Source: a virus. From it: a DNA stretch of 47,530 nucleotides. The stretch is from IMG/VR virus record IMGVR_UViG_3300001750_000009, positions 1-47,530 of that record; one strand, given 5' to 3'. A program made the position numbers and the translations under genes. The notes beneath the pieces are model-generated. The model worked only from the letters and a program-made list of their open reading frames with translations, was not told the DNA's origin and searched no databases. Below are positions 39,012-46,855 of the stretch, piece after piece (position 1 is the stretch's first letter; the number at the start of each line of letters is the position of its first letter).

Positions 39012-39190
39012 TCTTTCCCCTCATCCATTATACCTTTAGTCAAAAACCCTAAAAGGCCGCATATTACATTTTGAGAATTTGAGGCAAGAACAACACTTGC
39101 ACTCCCATTAACGCAAAATGATCCGATAAGAGACCCAGCTCCCAAAAGAAAAAGTGCAACTATGCAAATCTGCTCGTCTGAAAATTTCAT
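39008..39190 (-). CDS. two-span holin-like protein, 60 aa
   Basis: From MKFSDEQICIVALFLLGAGS; GGAGG lies before the ATG, so the longer in-frame start at 39262 is rejected. Hydrophobic at 8-28 (CIVALFLLGAGSLIGSF) and 31-50 (SASVVLASNSQNVICGLLG). Size and lysis-cassette position fit a holin. No Cys-rich motif or known class. Confidence 0.5.
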   Translation of the reverse strand: MKFSDEQICIVALFLLGAGSLIGSFCVNGSASVVLASNSQNVICGLLGFLTKGIMDEGKE

Positions 39191-39191
39191 T

Positions 39192-39362
39192 TTATCCTCC
39201 TGTAACGGATGATGGAACCTTAATATCGGTTGAAACAGGGATGTTTTTATCGACAGGAGCATTAACGCCTGTTTCGTTTTTGGTTCCGTTTACCAGGCTT
39301 ACGTTATAAGTACAACCAGATAGCAACATTATTCCGAATAGTATTATACTAATTTTTTTCAT
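39192..39362 (-). CDS. small lipoprotein, spanin-like, 56 aa
   Basis: MKKISIILFGIMLLSGC is a lipoprotein signal with a lipobox (LLSGC, Cys17), followed by YNVSLVNGTKNETGVNAPV and Pro-rich stretches. Size fits an outer-membrane spanin (Rz1-like), which acts with the i-spanin in the last lysis step. Missed by ORF callers. Confidence 0.6.
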   Translation of the reverse strand: MKKISIILFGIMLLSGCTYNVSLVNGTKNETGVNAPVDKNIPVSTDIKVPSSVTGG

Positions 39363-39364
39363 AT

Positions 39365-39871
39365 TTATTTCCCAAAATTTTGAGCAAAGATAGCAAGGTC
39401 GGCGCCATCAATAACACCGTCACAATTAAAATCACCTTGATTGCAATAACTATACCCTACAACAACACCGGGGATTGTTGCGTCAACATCTGTCATTATA
39501 ATATTTTCAGGCCCGCCATAACCACCAATGTTACAATTGCTATCAAATGCCCGAATAGCCCAATACCAGACACCTCCTTCAAGAATATAAATAAAAGCAC
39601 TGTTCTGGTCTGGTGGTATAATTGCAACAGCCTGTTCTTTAGTCAATAAAGTTTCCCAGTTTTCAGGAGTATTTATTCTACTTTTATAAATCACATATCC
39701 TGCCAAATCATTGCATGGGGTTCCGTCTGCATTTGTTGTTACAGCATCCCAGGAAAATATCATTCTAACAGAATCTTGCGCTCTGACCATCGAAGCGATT
39801 AAGACAGAACACAAAATAAAATAAATTGCATAACAAATTATTAGTTTTGCATCTATTGGTAAGTTTTTCAT
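39365..39871 (-). CDS. exported FN3-like protein with dockerin repeat
   Basis: 168 aa. Hydrophobic signal or anchor at 8-28 (AKLIICYAIYFILCSVLIA, likely cut after VRAQ). Residues 35-130 are beta-rich (MIFSWDAVTTNADGTPCNDLAGYVIYKSR, VWYWAIRAFD), an FN3-like shape. The end (146-168) has GDFNCDGVIDGADLAIFAQN, a dockerin-type calcium loop, a single repeat where type I dockerins have two. Such repeats are common in secreted proteins of anaerobes; rare in phages. It sits among the lysis and fibre-like genes. Adhesin-like role is inference. Confidence 0.6.
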   Translation of the reverse strand: MKNLPIDAKLIICYAIYFILCSVLIASMVRAQDSVRMIFSWDAVTTNADGTPCNDLAGYVIYKSRINTPENWETLLTKEQAVAIIPPDQNSAFIYILEGGVWYWAIRAFDSNCNIGGYGGPENIIMTDVDATIPGVVVGYSYCNQGDFNCDGVIDGADLAIFAQNFGK

Positions 39872-39884
39872 AATTTTGACACCT

Positions 39885-40283
39885 CTACATTAACAACAAA
39901 GGGTTAATCCAAACAATCTCTATGTGCACATGTGGCAAACACTTAGGATATCTTTTATTTATATTTTGAGCAAGTCCTAAAGTGTCTCCCTGCATGACTT
40001 TTTTGCCGATAAGATCTTCGGGAATATTAACATACAGAACCTTTAAACATAGATCATTATTAGCAATTTCATATCCGGTATAAAGCGCTGTGTCAGAGTA
40101 TACCCGAACCTTACGTTTGATTATGCCTGTTATCGGTGACCAGCATTCCTGTCCCACTTGGCAGGTAATGTCAATTCCCTTATGTTGATAGGGCCCTTTG
40201 TCGTTTGACCTTGATGCATGAAAGTAACCATGCCCTGCAAGATCGTTTCTTATTTGTCCGCCTGTAATATTATATATCAGCAT
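39885..40283 (-). CDS. M23-type endolysin
   Basis: 132 aa. YQHKGIDIT (HxxxD) and LPHVHIEIVWIN (HxH) are the zinc ligands of the M23 peptidase fold; GYFHASRSND and GKKVMQGDTLGLAQ fill the rest. These enzymes cut glycine or peptide bonds in the cell wall. No signal peptide, so release needs a holin. Overlaps the beta-helix gene by 1 nt. The usual length of such small phage M23 lysins. Confidence 0.8.
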   Translation of the reverse strand: MLIYNITGGQIRNDLAGHGYFHASRSNDKGPYQHKGIDITCQVGQECWSPITGIIKRKVRVYSDTALYTGYEIANNDLCLKVLYVNIPEDLIGKKVMQGDTLGLAQNINKRYPKCLPHVHIEIVWINPLLLM

Positions 40284-41833
40284 TAGAAAAATAATCCTTT
40301 GTATATTTTTTCTACCCCAGGGGCAGGCCCTCCGCCAACATCATAGATGTCAGCGCCCATTTCCCATCCAGTTCCATAATTATCCTGATCTTTCGAGGGG
40401 AAATAATCATTAGACCAGTTAATATTCTCGGCCTCAAGTAGATCCTCCCAGGAACCCCCAAGGTTCGCGCCAGTCTCTATTCCTGGTGATGTCGCCGTTA
40501 TAGAGAAATCATCATAAGTTAAATCATCCCAATTAACAATCGAACGCCAGCCACTTATCTTTTTAAGATTTGCCGCCCCTATAACATCGCTTGCGCCAGA
40601 GTAAGGATAAGCTGCTGTTGTTGTCCAGTTGTTATTGCTCCAAGTAATTGCGTTCGCAGCATCTGGATAATAACATACACAATCTTGTGCCGGCCATTCA
40701 CCTGTAGAAGTAATAGACCATACAACATTGTTTTTGATATTACAATCAGTGAAAGGTCCATTATGTGTCCTGATACTTGTGCGATTATCCACTAAAGTAT
40801 TGTTATACACATTCCCTTCTCGGAAATTATCCTCCTCGGGTACAAAACTATTTGTTGCTAAACTTATGCCCCAATTGCATCCTGCTACGAAGTTGTTGTA
40901 CACATCAGCATAACTAATAAATGGTATATGGCTTTCGTAAGGTTCGTCATTAAGCGTTATCCCACTGCTTGGGAACTTAACTCCACCTTGCCACCTCCAA
41001 TATGTACTATTGGTGGTAGAGTATACTATATTATTTCTTATTATTACATATTTTGAATTAGCAACATATATTTTCCCGCTTCTCGTGTCATATATAATAT
41101 TATTTTCAATAATGGTATTGGTAGCATAAAAATAAACTCCAATACCCTCCCCCCAAGACTCATAAACCTTACAGTGCCTTACAGTTATGTTGTTACTATA
41201 CCTACAGACATTAATAGCATCAGGCCAAAGATGATCAGGATATTCATAATAGATTTGTGAGGATTCTCTAACATCACAATCTTCAATTAACCCACCTTCA
41301 ATATCATAGAACTGGATACCACAACTTGTTGTGGAGTCAGTCTCAAGACCTATAGCTTCTATGCTTGTTCCCCAGGCAAAATTAAATCCGTGCCCACGAG
41401 AGTTTACAACCCGAAGATTTTTAAATGTCACGTACTCTCTATTGTAGACCTGAACGACTTGGCCATATCTACAATCTGGCCAATCTCCTGTTGGGTATAC
41501 TTTGTTACAATCAAATACTGGCTTGTCCCCTGCCACTCCAAGTATTTCAACTCCCCCATCCATATAATACGAACCAATAATTGCTCTATCAACGACTGTC
41601 CCATTCCAGTCCATATCAAATCTATATGTAAGATCCCAAGTATCCCCACATTTAAAATATACATCATCTCCAACAGCCATAGATGTATTGTTTACCTTAG
41701 AGACAGTCTCCCAAGCAGTAGCATCAGAAGTGCCAGCAAGGCTATCGTTTCCACCATTCTTTACATAATACGTTTCAGCAAAGCAAAAGGAGGAGAGTAG
41801 TAATAATGTAATTGTTAAGATAATCTTTTTCAT
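40283..41833 (-). CDS. exported right-handed beta-helix protein
   Basis: 516 aa. Signal peptide MKKIILTITLLLLSSFCFA (cut after CFA). Starts YYVKNGGNDSLAGTSDATAWETVSKVN, the usual opening of secreted parallel beta-helix proteins, followed by repeated short coils (NITVRHCKVYESWG, TIIENNIIYDTRSG, VIIRNNIVYSTTN) typical of a pectate-lyase-like helix. No clear catalytic set could be assigned. Either polysaccharide-active or a spike-like structural protein. The C-terminal part (NWDDLTYDDFSITATSPG) resembles bacterial surface proteins. Confidence 0.7.
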   Translation of the reverse strand: MKKIILTITLLLLSSFCFAETYYVKNGGNDSLAGTSDATAWETVSKVNNTSMAVGDDVYFKCGDTWDLTYRFDMDWNGTVVDRAIIGSYYMDGGVEILGVAGDKPVFDCNKVYPTGDWPDCRYGQVVQVYNREYVTFKNLRVVNSRGHGFNFAWGTSIEAIGLETDSTTSCGIQFYDIEGGLIEDCDVRESSQIYYEYPDHLWPDAINVCRYSNNITVRHCKVYESWGEGIGVYFYATNTIIENNIIYDTRSGKIYVANSKYVIIRNNIVYSTTNSTYWRWQGGVKFPSSGITLNDEPYESHIPFISYADVYNNFVAGCNWGISLATNSFVPEEDNFREGNVYNNTLVDNRTSIRTHNGPFTDCNIKNNVVWSITSTGEWPAQDCVCYYPDAANAITWSNNNWTTTAAYPYSGASDVIGAANLKKISGWRSIVNWDDLTYDDFSITATSPGIETGANLGGSWEDLLEAENINWSNDYFPSKDQDNYGTGWEMGADIYDVGGGPAPGVEKIYKGLFF

Positions 41834-41842
41834 ACTCCCATC

Positions 41843-42862
41843 CTATTCAAAATAAAATATAATACAAATTCTGGTTAGGGATACACATGCATCAACATTA
41901 ATTCCTATCACTGTTGATTGAGTGACGTCTTCTTCATCTGTATCAAAAGAACTTACACCTACAGTGTTGTCAGAACTTGCATCTGCTATTGATGGTGGCG
42001 TAGCGACATTAAATAGACTGTTAGAATCCGTGATGTTCAGGAAGCCCGTTGTCCCACCAAGAGCCCCAGCCCAAATGTCTACCGTACAGGACCCGACCTG
42101 TTCATCTGTAGTCAAAGCTATGCCGGTTAGCGTTAAATCTCGCGGGATAAAAAAGAAGGCATCATATTTGACGCCAGCGGTAATTGCTGAGCCATCGCCA
42201 CTAATCGTCAATGAATATTTATTCTTTGCGTTGTTCTCAAGGGTAGCCATTGATACGGCTGTCATATGCCCTGGTGCAATGTTTGTAGCGGCCGGAATGC
42301 TGAATGTAACATCCCCATCCGTACCAGGCAAAACATTATCTTTATTGGCTCCTCCATCAATAAAAAGAGGCGCAGTGGTTACAATATCTACCTCTTGATC
42401 TCCACCAGTGCCTGTTGCATCACTTCCATCAGCAAATCCGGCAGGCACATCCACTAATTGAGACCAGTTTACTTTTGCTGTAACGCTGTTTGGTACACCT
42501 CCGTTAATAAAATTATTTAATTCAGACATCGCTGCATCAATATTGTCAGAACTAAATTTGCTGTCTGAATCAGAAAAACCGACTTTAGCACCAGTTAAAG
42601 AACCATCTTCTGCTAAGTCTGTTAAATCATCATCTGATGGCTGGAATTCACCAAGCGGAAAAGTAAAAACTTTATCCGTGGTAAGATCAGGAAAAGAAAG
42701 TGTATAATTATTACTATCCCCATCATAAATTACAATATTTGTGCTACCAGTCACAGGGTCTCGTATAAATTTTAAATCGCCTGTCGCTATCATTGTGGCG
42801 CTGCACGTACTCGCTGTTAAAAAAAACAACAACGAAATTAAAGTTTTAATTTTTAAGGACAT
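41843..42862 (-). CDS. exported fibre-like protein
   Basis: 339 aa. Signal peptide MSLKIKTLISLLFFLTASTCSA. Middle: DLTDLAEDGSLTGAKVGFSDSDSKFSSDNIDAAMSELNN is like phage fibre shafts and their 'DAAMSELN' anchor, followed by a TGGDQEVDIVTTAPL segment. The C-terminal part (DLTLTGIALTTDEQVGSCTVDIW) is the fold of many phage fibre tips. A fibre with a Sec signal is unusual. Confidence 0.6.
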   Translation of the reverse strand: MSLKIKTLISLLFFLTASTCSATMIATGDLKFIRDPVTGSTNIVIYDGDSNNYTLSFPDLTTDKVFTFPLGEFQPSDDDLTDLAEDGSLTGAKVGFSDSDSKFSSDNIDAAMSELNNFINGGVPNSVTAKVNWSQLVDVPAGFADGSDATGTGGDQEVDIVTTAPLFIDGGANKDNVLPGTDGDVTFSIPAATNIAPGHMTAVSMATLENNAKNKYSLTISGDGSAITAGVKYDAFFFIPRDLTLTGIALTTDEQVGSCTVDIWAGALGGTTGFLNITDSNSLFNVATPPSIADASSDNTVGVSSFDTDEEDVTQSTVIGINVDACVSLTRICIIFYFE

Positions 42863-42874
42863 AATTTTTCACCT

Positions 42875-44014
42875 CTAATCGAAGTTTATTGTTTTGCCTA
42901 AATTAGTTTTAAGCATACCGCTACTTGTTCTCCACGCTTTAACATCTTTTAAGAAAGAAGTTATTTGAAACTCATATAGATCCAAATTATATATGGTCCC
43001 ATCTTCTTTTTCATAAATAGTCATAGAAGTATATGAACCATCTGTATGCTTAGAAAAAACACATAAATAATATATTGTATTAAGTTCTATATTTGGATAT
43101 TTATCTTTTAAATCTATATAAATTTCTCCATCTGTTGTTTCAAATTTTCCCTCGAAAATAATAACTCCATCAGAAGGTACAGCATTCTCACTTGGTTTAG
43201 TATCAAAAATAACTAGTGTTGTATTATCTAATAAAGTACTCATCCAATCAACACCAACTACTTTTAATCCTTGCTCTGTATATTCTATTGAATTAACAAA
43301 AGGTGAAAATACAGGTAAATCAGATAAGGTATATGTTAATGCTGTTGATAGCGAAGGCATACCATACCCATCTACTTTTGTGCCTGTATATGTTGATCTG
43401 TTATAGCCAAAATTAGGATAATTAGTCGCTGATTTTCTAAGCGCAGCACGAACATCGAATATTGTCCAACCATCCGCCCATTTATCATCTGCTATCCTAT
43501 AGAAAGCGTAAGCAATTGTCGGTATCCATGCACTTGATGTAGTACAATACTCCCCCTCCGAGTTGTCGTAAACAAATTCAATGGCACTGTTAATGTAATG
43601 GGTTCCAGCGGTTTCAAACTGCCCGCCTGCGCAACTAACCCTGTTTGACTGAAACACTTTTTTAGTCCCAGGGCTATCATGATCAACTGATAATTCAATT
43701 AATGGACTGGACGCATAGACAAAAGTACCGAAATTCCATTCAGAACTACCATTATCGAATGACTCACTATCAAGCCACATTTCAGATAATGATGGCCCAG
43801 GTGCCAAGTCAATCCCATCTACCCACACATTATCGTCACAATATTGGTCTGTATATGGAGAGGCTCCATTCCATACATTTTCAGTATCGGCATTGCCTCG
43901 TAAGTAATAATCAAATCTTGCATGCTCTTTTGTCATAGTTATTTGATTATAAGGTAATGCAAAAACATTTGTTGAGAAAAATAAAGATAAAAATAAAATT
44001 AAATATTTTACCAT
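42875..44014 (-). CDS. exported unknown protein, possible fibre or appendage
   Basis: 379 aa. Signal peptide MVKYLILFLSLFFSTNVFALP. Rich in Tyr, Trp and Asn (LPYNQITMTKEHARFDYYLRG), with Cys at ~60 and ~106. Beta-rich, with one strand set (LSDLPVFSPFVNSIEYTEQG) and a second later. No known family; it lies between two other exported genes, so a common role is likely. Confidence 0.5.
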   Translation of the reverse strand: MVKYLILFLSLFFSTNVFALPYNQITMTKEHARFDYYLRGNADTENVWNGASPYTDQYCDDNVWVDGIDLAPGPSLSEMWLDSESFDNGSSEWNFGTFVYASSPLIELSVDHDSPGTKKVFQSNRVSCAGGQFETAGTHYINSAIEFVYDNSEGEYCTTSSAWIPTIAYAFYRIADDKWADGWTIFDVRAALRKSATNYPNFGYNRSTYTGTKVDGYGMPSLSTALTYTLSDLPVFSPFVNSIEYTEQGLKVVGVDWMSTLLDNTTLVIFDTKPSENAVPSDGVIIFEGKFETTDGEIYIDLKDKYPNIELNTIYYLCVFSKHTDGSYTSMTIYEKEDGTIYNLDLYEFQITSFLKDVKAWRTSSGMLKTNLGKTINFD

Positions 44015-45612
44015 GCGATCACCTGCCTTTGAATTTTAGTATCAGAAGCAGAATCGGGGAATACCGGAAATGCCGCAGAACAAGGGACTGTTTTTACATC
44101 TATTATCGTTTCCCCAGGCAGATCAGTATAAACCCAACCGCTGCTATAGCTTGTGGCTACCGCTAAATCTTCTCCGCCAGCCTTTAAATAAAATCTCATA
44201 TCAAAAGGCATCATAGCATTTGACAATATAAGGTTCGTAGCTGATGTTACATTCATATTAAAACTAAATATAGGCTGACTGGTTACTTGATAATTTTCTG
44301 TTACTGAAGCAGTTCCGCTTAAATTCCAATATTTAAAAGGGATAAACTGATTAGCTGTATTCGTAAGCCCCATTTTTGTTAGCATATTTAATTCCCAAAA
44401 TAGACCCCCGCCCGTAGTGGGCAAAACATAATTAGTATTGCCTCTTATGAGGATATTATAATCAGGATGCTCCCCAGAAGTAACTGGTAATGTCTTAAAA
44501 ATAACATCTGAAAGAAAAAAATCTATTGTATTTGTATCTAAATTAAGAAATTGAATTTCTTTAGTAAAAACACAATTATCTGCTTTTAGTAAATTATTTG
44601 TAGCATTATCAAATGTATATCTACCGCCAATTGAACTATTAGCAGCATATAATTTTAATTGAGGCGTTGTTGAAGCAAGAAATAACTCTGCTGTATATTC
44701 ACTAAGAAAGGTACTATCTTTTATATATAAATTAAATTCTTTTGTATTATCTGTCTGACCAAAAAAATAATACGGTTCATTAGTCGATTGCTCAACGTCG
44801 CAATCAATGAAATATATGTGAGCATCTGCGGTATCATTTAAAAAATGATAATTATTACTAATATCCTCTGAAGACATATCTATACTTAAATCTCTAAAAT
44901 AAAGAACACCATTTATTTTAATATAATTTAATACCGTATTTTCTCTGGTGATAATATTTAAGAATGTTTGACCTTTCCCATATCCTAAAAAATTCGCGCC
45001 GGTCAGGTCAAGAGCGCCCGTATTGTCCGTTACATCTAAAGAGTGAGTCCCTTGAGTCAATATAAATGTGCAAGGAAGAGTATTCCCGTTGATAGTATCA
45101 AGTAAATCATCCTCTGGCCTAACGATAACAGCATCAGAACCAAAAAGATCTTTGTTTATCAATTGCCTAAACATTACTGCATCAATTTTACTTGTTGTCC
45201 CGCCGCTCTTTTGGATTATTAAATCATCCCCCACCGCAATTTCTGTAGCGTCCGGCAGGTCATCAATGCTGAGTGCGCTATCATTAATTGCCTGATAAAT
45301 GCTATCGCACTCAGCATATTCGGTACGTAATCCCCAAGTATCAACTGGATAAGCTGTATAATCAATCGTGTTAGAAAGATTAATTTTCAAATCTAAAGCA
45401 GCTTGCGTAGCAGTTCCAATAGGCAAATTATTGGCGAGAACTGTATGTAGAGTATCGCTATCACCTGTATCCGAAAATAAAAGTTTATCAGCATCGGCAG
45501 GTGTCTCAAGACTATAAGAAGCAAAAGGCGCTCTAGCTTGCTCTGACTGTTGAAGTCCTGCACACCCCGAAAAAACACCGGCCAGCATAATTAAAATTAA
45601 AAACTTTTTCAT
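44008..45612 (-). CDS. lipoprotein with pectin-lyase-like beta-helix
   Basis: 534 aa. Lipobox in MKKFLILIMLAGVFSGC (Cys17), so it is anchored on the outer membrane or periplasmic side. Residues ~180-280 (LPCTFILTQGTHSLDVTDNTG, YFRDLSIDMSSEDIS, HIYFIDCDVEQS) form parallel beta-helix coils like phage tail-spike middles. The C-terminal part (VSFNMNVTSATNLILSN) is beta-rich. A lipidated protein with a spike-like core, encoded by a phage; perhaps it coats the infected cell. The next gene starts 7 nt inside its end. Confidence 0.6.
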   Translation of the reverse strand: MKKFLILIMLAGVFSGCAGLQQSEQARAPFASYSLETPADADKLLFSDTGDSDTLHTVLANNLPIGTATQAALDLKINLSNTIDYTAYPVDTWGLRTEYAECDSIYQAINDSALSIDDLPDATEIAVGDDLIIQKSGGTTSKIDAVMFRQLINKDLFGSDAVIVRPEDDLLDTINGNTLPCTFILTQGTHSLDVTDNTGALDLTGANFLGYGKGQTFLNIITRENTVLNYIKINGVLYFRDLSIDMSSEDISNNYHFLNDTADAHIYFIDCDVEQSTNEPYYFFGQTDNTKEFNLYIKDSTFLSEYTAELFLASTTPQLKLYAANSSIGGRYTFDNATNNLLKADNCVFTKEIQFLNLDTNTIDFFLSDVIFKTLPVTSGEHPDYNILIRGNTNYVLPTTGGGLFWELNMLTKMGLTNTANQFIPFKYWNLSGTASVTENYQVTSQPIFSFNMNVTSATNLILSNAMMPFDMRFYLKAGGEDLAVATSYSSGWVYTDLPGETIIDVKTVPCSAAFPVFPDSASDTKIQRQVIAW

Positions 45613-45621
45613 AACATCCTC

Positions 45622-46020
45622 TTAAATGTAAACAGAATAGAAGTGATCGTCCTTTTTATTAGCCTTCCACATTTTCTGCATCCCTTTAATTCCAATATCC
45701 CATACAGCTTGGGGCTCAACAAGAAAGACTCCATCATTACAAATGGCAACTATCATTGAATGGTTAATCTTATTGCCTGCAACTTTATCCAGTAAAACCC
45801 TGCCTACCGGCCATTGGAGATGTCCCCGTATATCCCGAATGTGGTATTCGAGTTTTCGCGATGCATCATCACAATCACCTTCCGTGACGACATCAATAAT
45901 TTCACCACGTAAATCATCAGAATAGATATTATCGTATTCTTGATCAGTTAAGATGATGTTCGCCCTCCCCAAAAATGGGAAGAACGCCTTTAATTGTTTT
46001 CTTATCTCCATTGCTTTCAT
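45622..46020 (-). CDS. papain-like/transglutaminase-like Cys-His protein
   Basis: 132 aa. GDCDDASRKLEYHIR (Cys in a CDD motif, ~50), INHSMIVAICNDGVFLVEPQAVWD (His ~86, Glu in VEPQ) give a Cys-His-Glu/Asn order as in papain-like folds seen in some phage virion or lysis proteins. ATGA overlap with the small NPW-repeat gene. Active or not cannot be told. Confidence 0.5.
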   Translation of the reverse strand: MKAMEIRKQLKAFFPFLGRANIILTDQEYDNIYSDDLRGEIIDVVTEGDCDDASRKLEYHIRDIRGHLQWPVGRVLLDKVAGNKINHSMIVAICNDGVFLVEPQAVWDIGIKGMQKMWKANKKDDHFYSVYI

Positions 46021-46187
46021 CCAGTTACCGCCTCTCCTGTTCCGTCTGTTTTATCAGTAATCGCGTCTCCCGTCCCATCGGTTATTTCCTCATAAATTAC
46101 AGGATCATCCGCTCCCCAAGGATTTGTTGTAAATGGCGTTGTCGTCCAAGGGTTTGTTGTCCAAGGATTGTCTGTCCAATTGCTCAT
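46017..46187 (-). CDS. small NPW-repeat protein, 56 aa
   Basis: MSNWTDNPWTTNPWTTTPFTT then NPWGADDP: four short NPW/TPF blocks, then two TDGTGxAxT blocks. ATGA overlap with the next gene. Very low complexity; likely fibrous or a linker. Also too short for default callers. Confidence 0.5.
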   Translation of the reverse strand: MSNWTDNPWTTNPWTTTPFTTNPWGADDPVIYEEITDGTGDAITDKTDGTGEAVTG

Positions 46188-46205
46188 GGATGCCTACCTC
46201 TCTCC

Positions 46206-46553
46206 CTAAGTAGCCTTAAAGTCGATATAAACCCTGCCTTGCCTTCCTGCACCGGCGGAGGCTATTGTCAATGTCATTGTACCTGGCACAGAAACAGGAG
46301 GGTCCGCTATTAGAGCATCGTCTGCAACCGTCCCGCTTCTGCCAGCACCTTCTCCTACTAAAACGTCAGCTCCGGTCAGATCGTTAATGAGTTCAATGCC
46401 ATAAAGATTTGTCGGAAGATTTGTTAACAAATCTCCATTTTCACCAGGCGCAGACCTTACGGCTGTTATCATGTAGCTCTTAAAATTAGGGATTGCTACG
46501 GTAGCATCTCCGCTTGAATCACTTGTCCAATCATAGTACTCTCTGGCTATCAT
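46206..46553 (-). CDS. virion structural protein, 115 aa
   Basis: REYYDWTSDSSGDATVAIPNFKSYMITAVRSAPGENGD and NDLTGADVLVGEGAGRSGTVAD match a recurring small beta-sandwich found in phage structural regions. It lies near the large virion gene. No catalytic residues. Confidence 0.6.
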   Translation of the reverse strand: MIAREYYDWTSDSSGDATVAIPNFKSYMITAVRSAPGENGDLLTNLPTNLYGIELINDLTGADVLVGEGAGRSGTVADDALIADPPVSVPGTMTLTIASAGAGRQGRVYIDFKAT

Positions 46554-46592
46554 TTTGTTTTACCTCTTGTTAGCATAGCTGCTTTTTTTTGA

Positions 46593-46802
46593 TTAGATTA
46601 CTTCCCATTCTTTAGAAAATAATTCAATCATTATTTCTTCCCAGGGAACCATTCCATATCTGCTTTCAACATAAAGATAGGGGGCAGTCATTTTGCTGTT
46701 TTTATCCGGAAATTGTACTTTAATCTTTACATCTTCCGACCAACCAGGAAGACGCATACTTTTACCTTTTTGTATTTCTTCAAAAGCTTTTCCAAAATTC
46801 AT
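46593..46802 (-). CDS. tad2: Tad2-like anti-Thoeris protein (DUF2829)
   Basis: 69 aa from MNFGKAFEEIQKGKSMRLPGW; a TTG-started longer form to 46847 lacks a ribosome site. MxFxxAxxxxxxGKxxxRxGW at the start, APYLYVESRYG in the middle and VPWEEIMIELFSKEWEV at the end are the DUF2829/Tad2 pattern. Tad2 proteins of other phages bind the cyclic ADP-ribose-type signals made by Thoeris ThsB and so block that defence. The ribosome site is weak (AAAAGT). Located in the late operon, between the large virion gene and a structural gene. Confidence 0.75.
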   Translation of the reverse strand: MNFGKAFEEIQKGKSMRLPGWSEDVKIKVQFPDKNSKMTAPYLYVESRYGMVPWEEIMIELFSKEWEVI

Positions 46803-46855
46803 ATTGTATTTACTTTTTTTATGATAAGTCTTTATAGGAAAAATCAAGTCTATTC

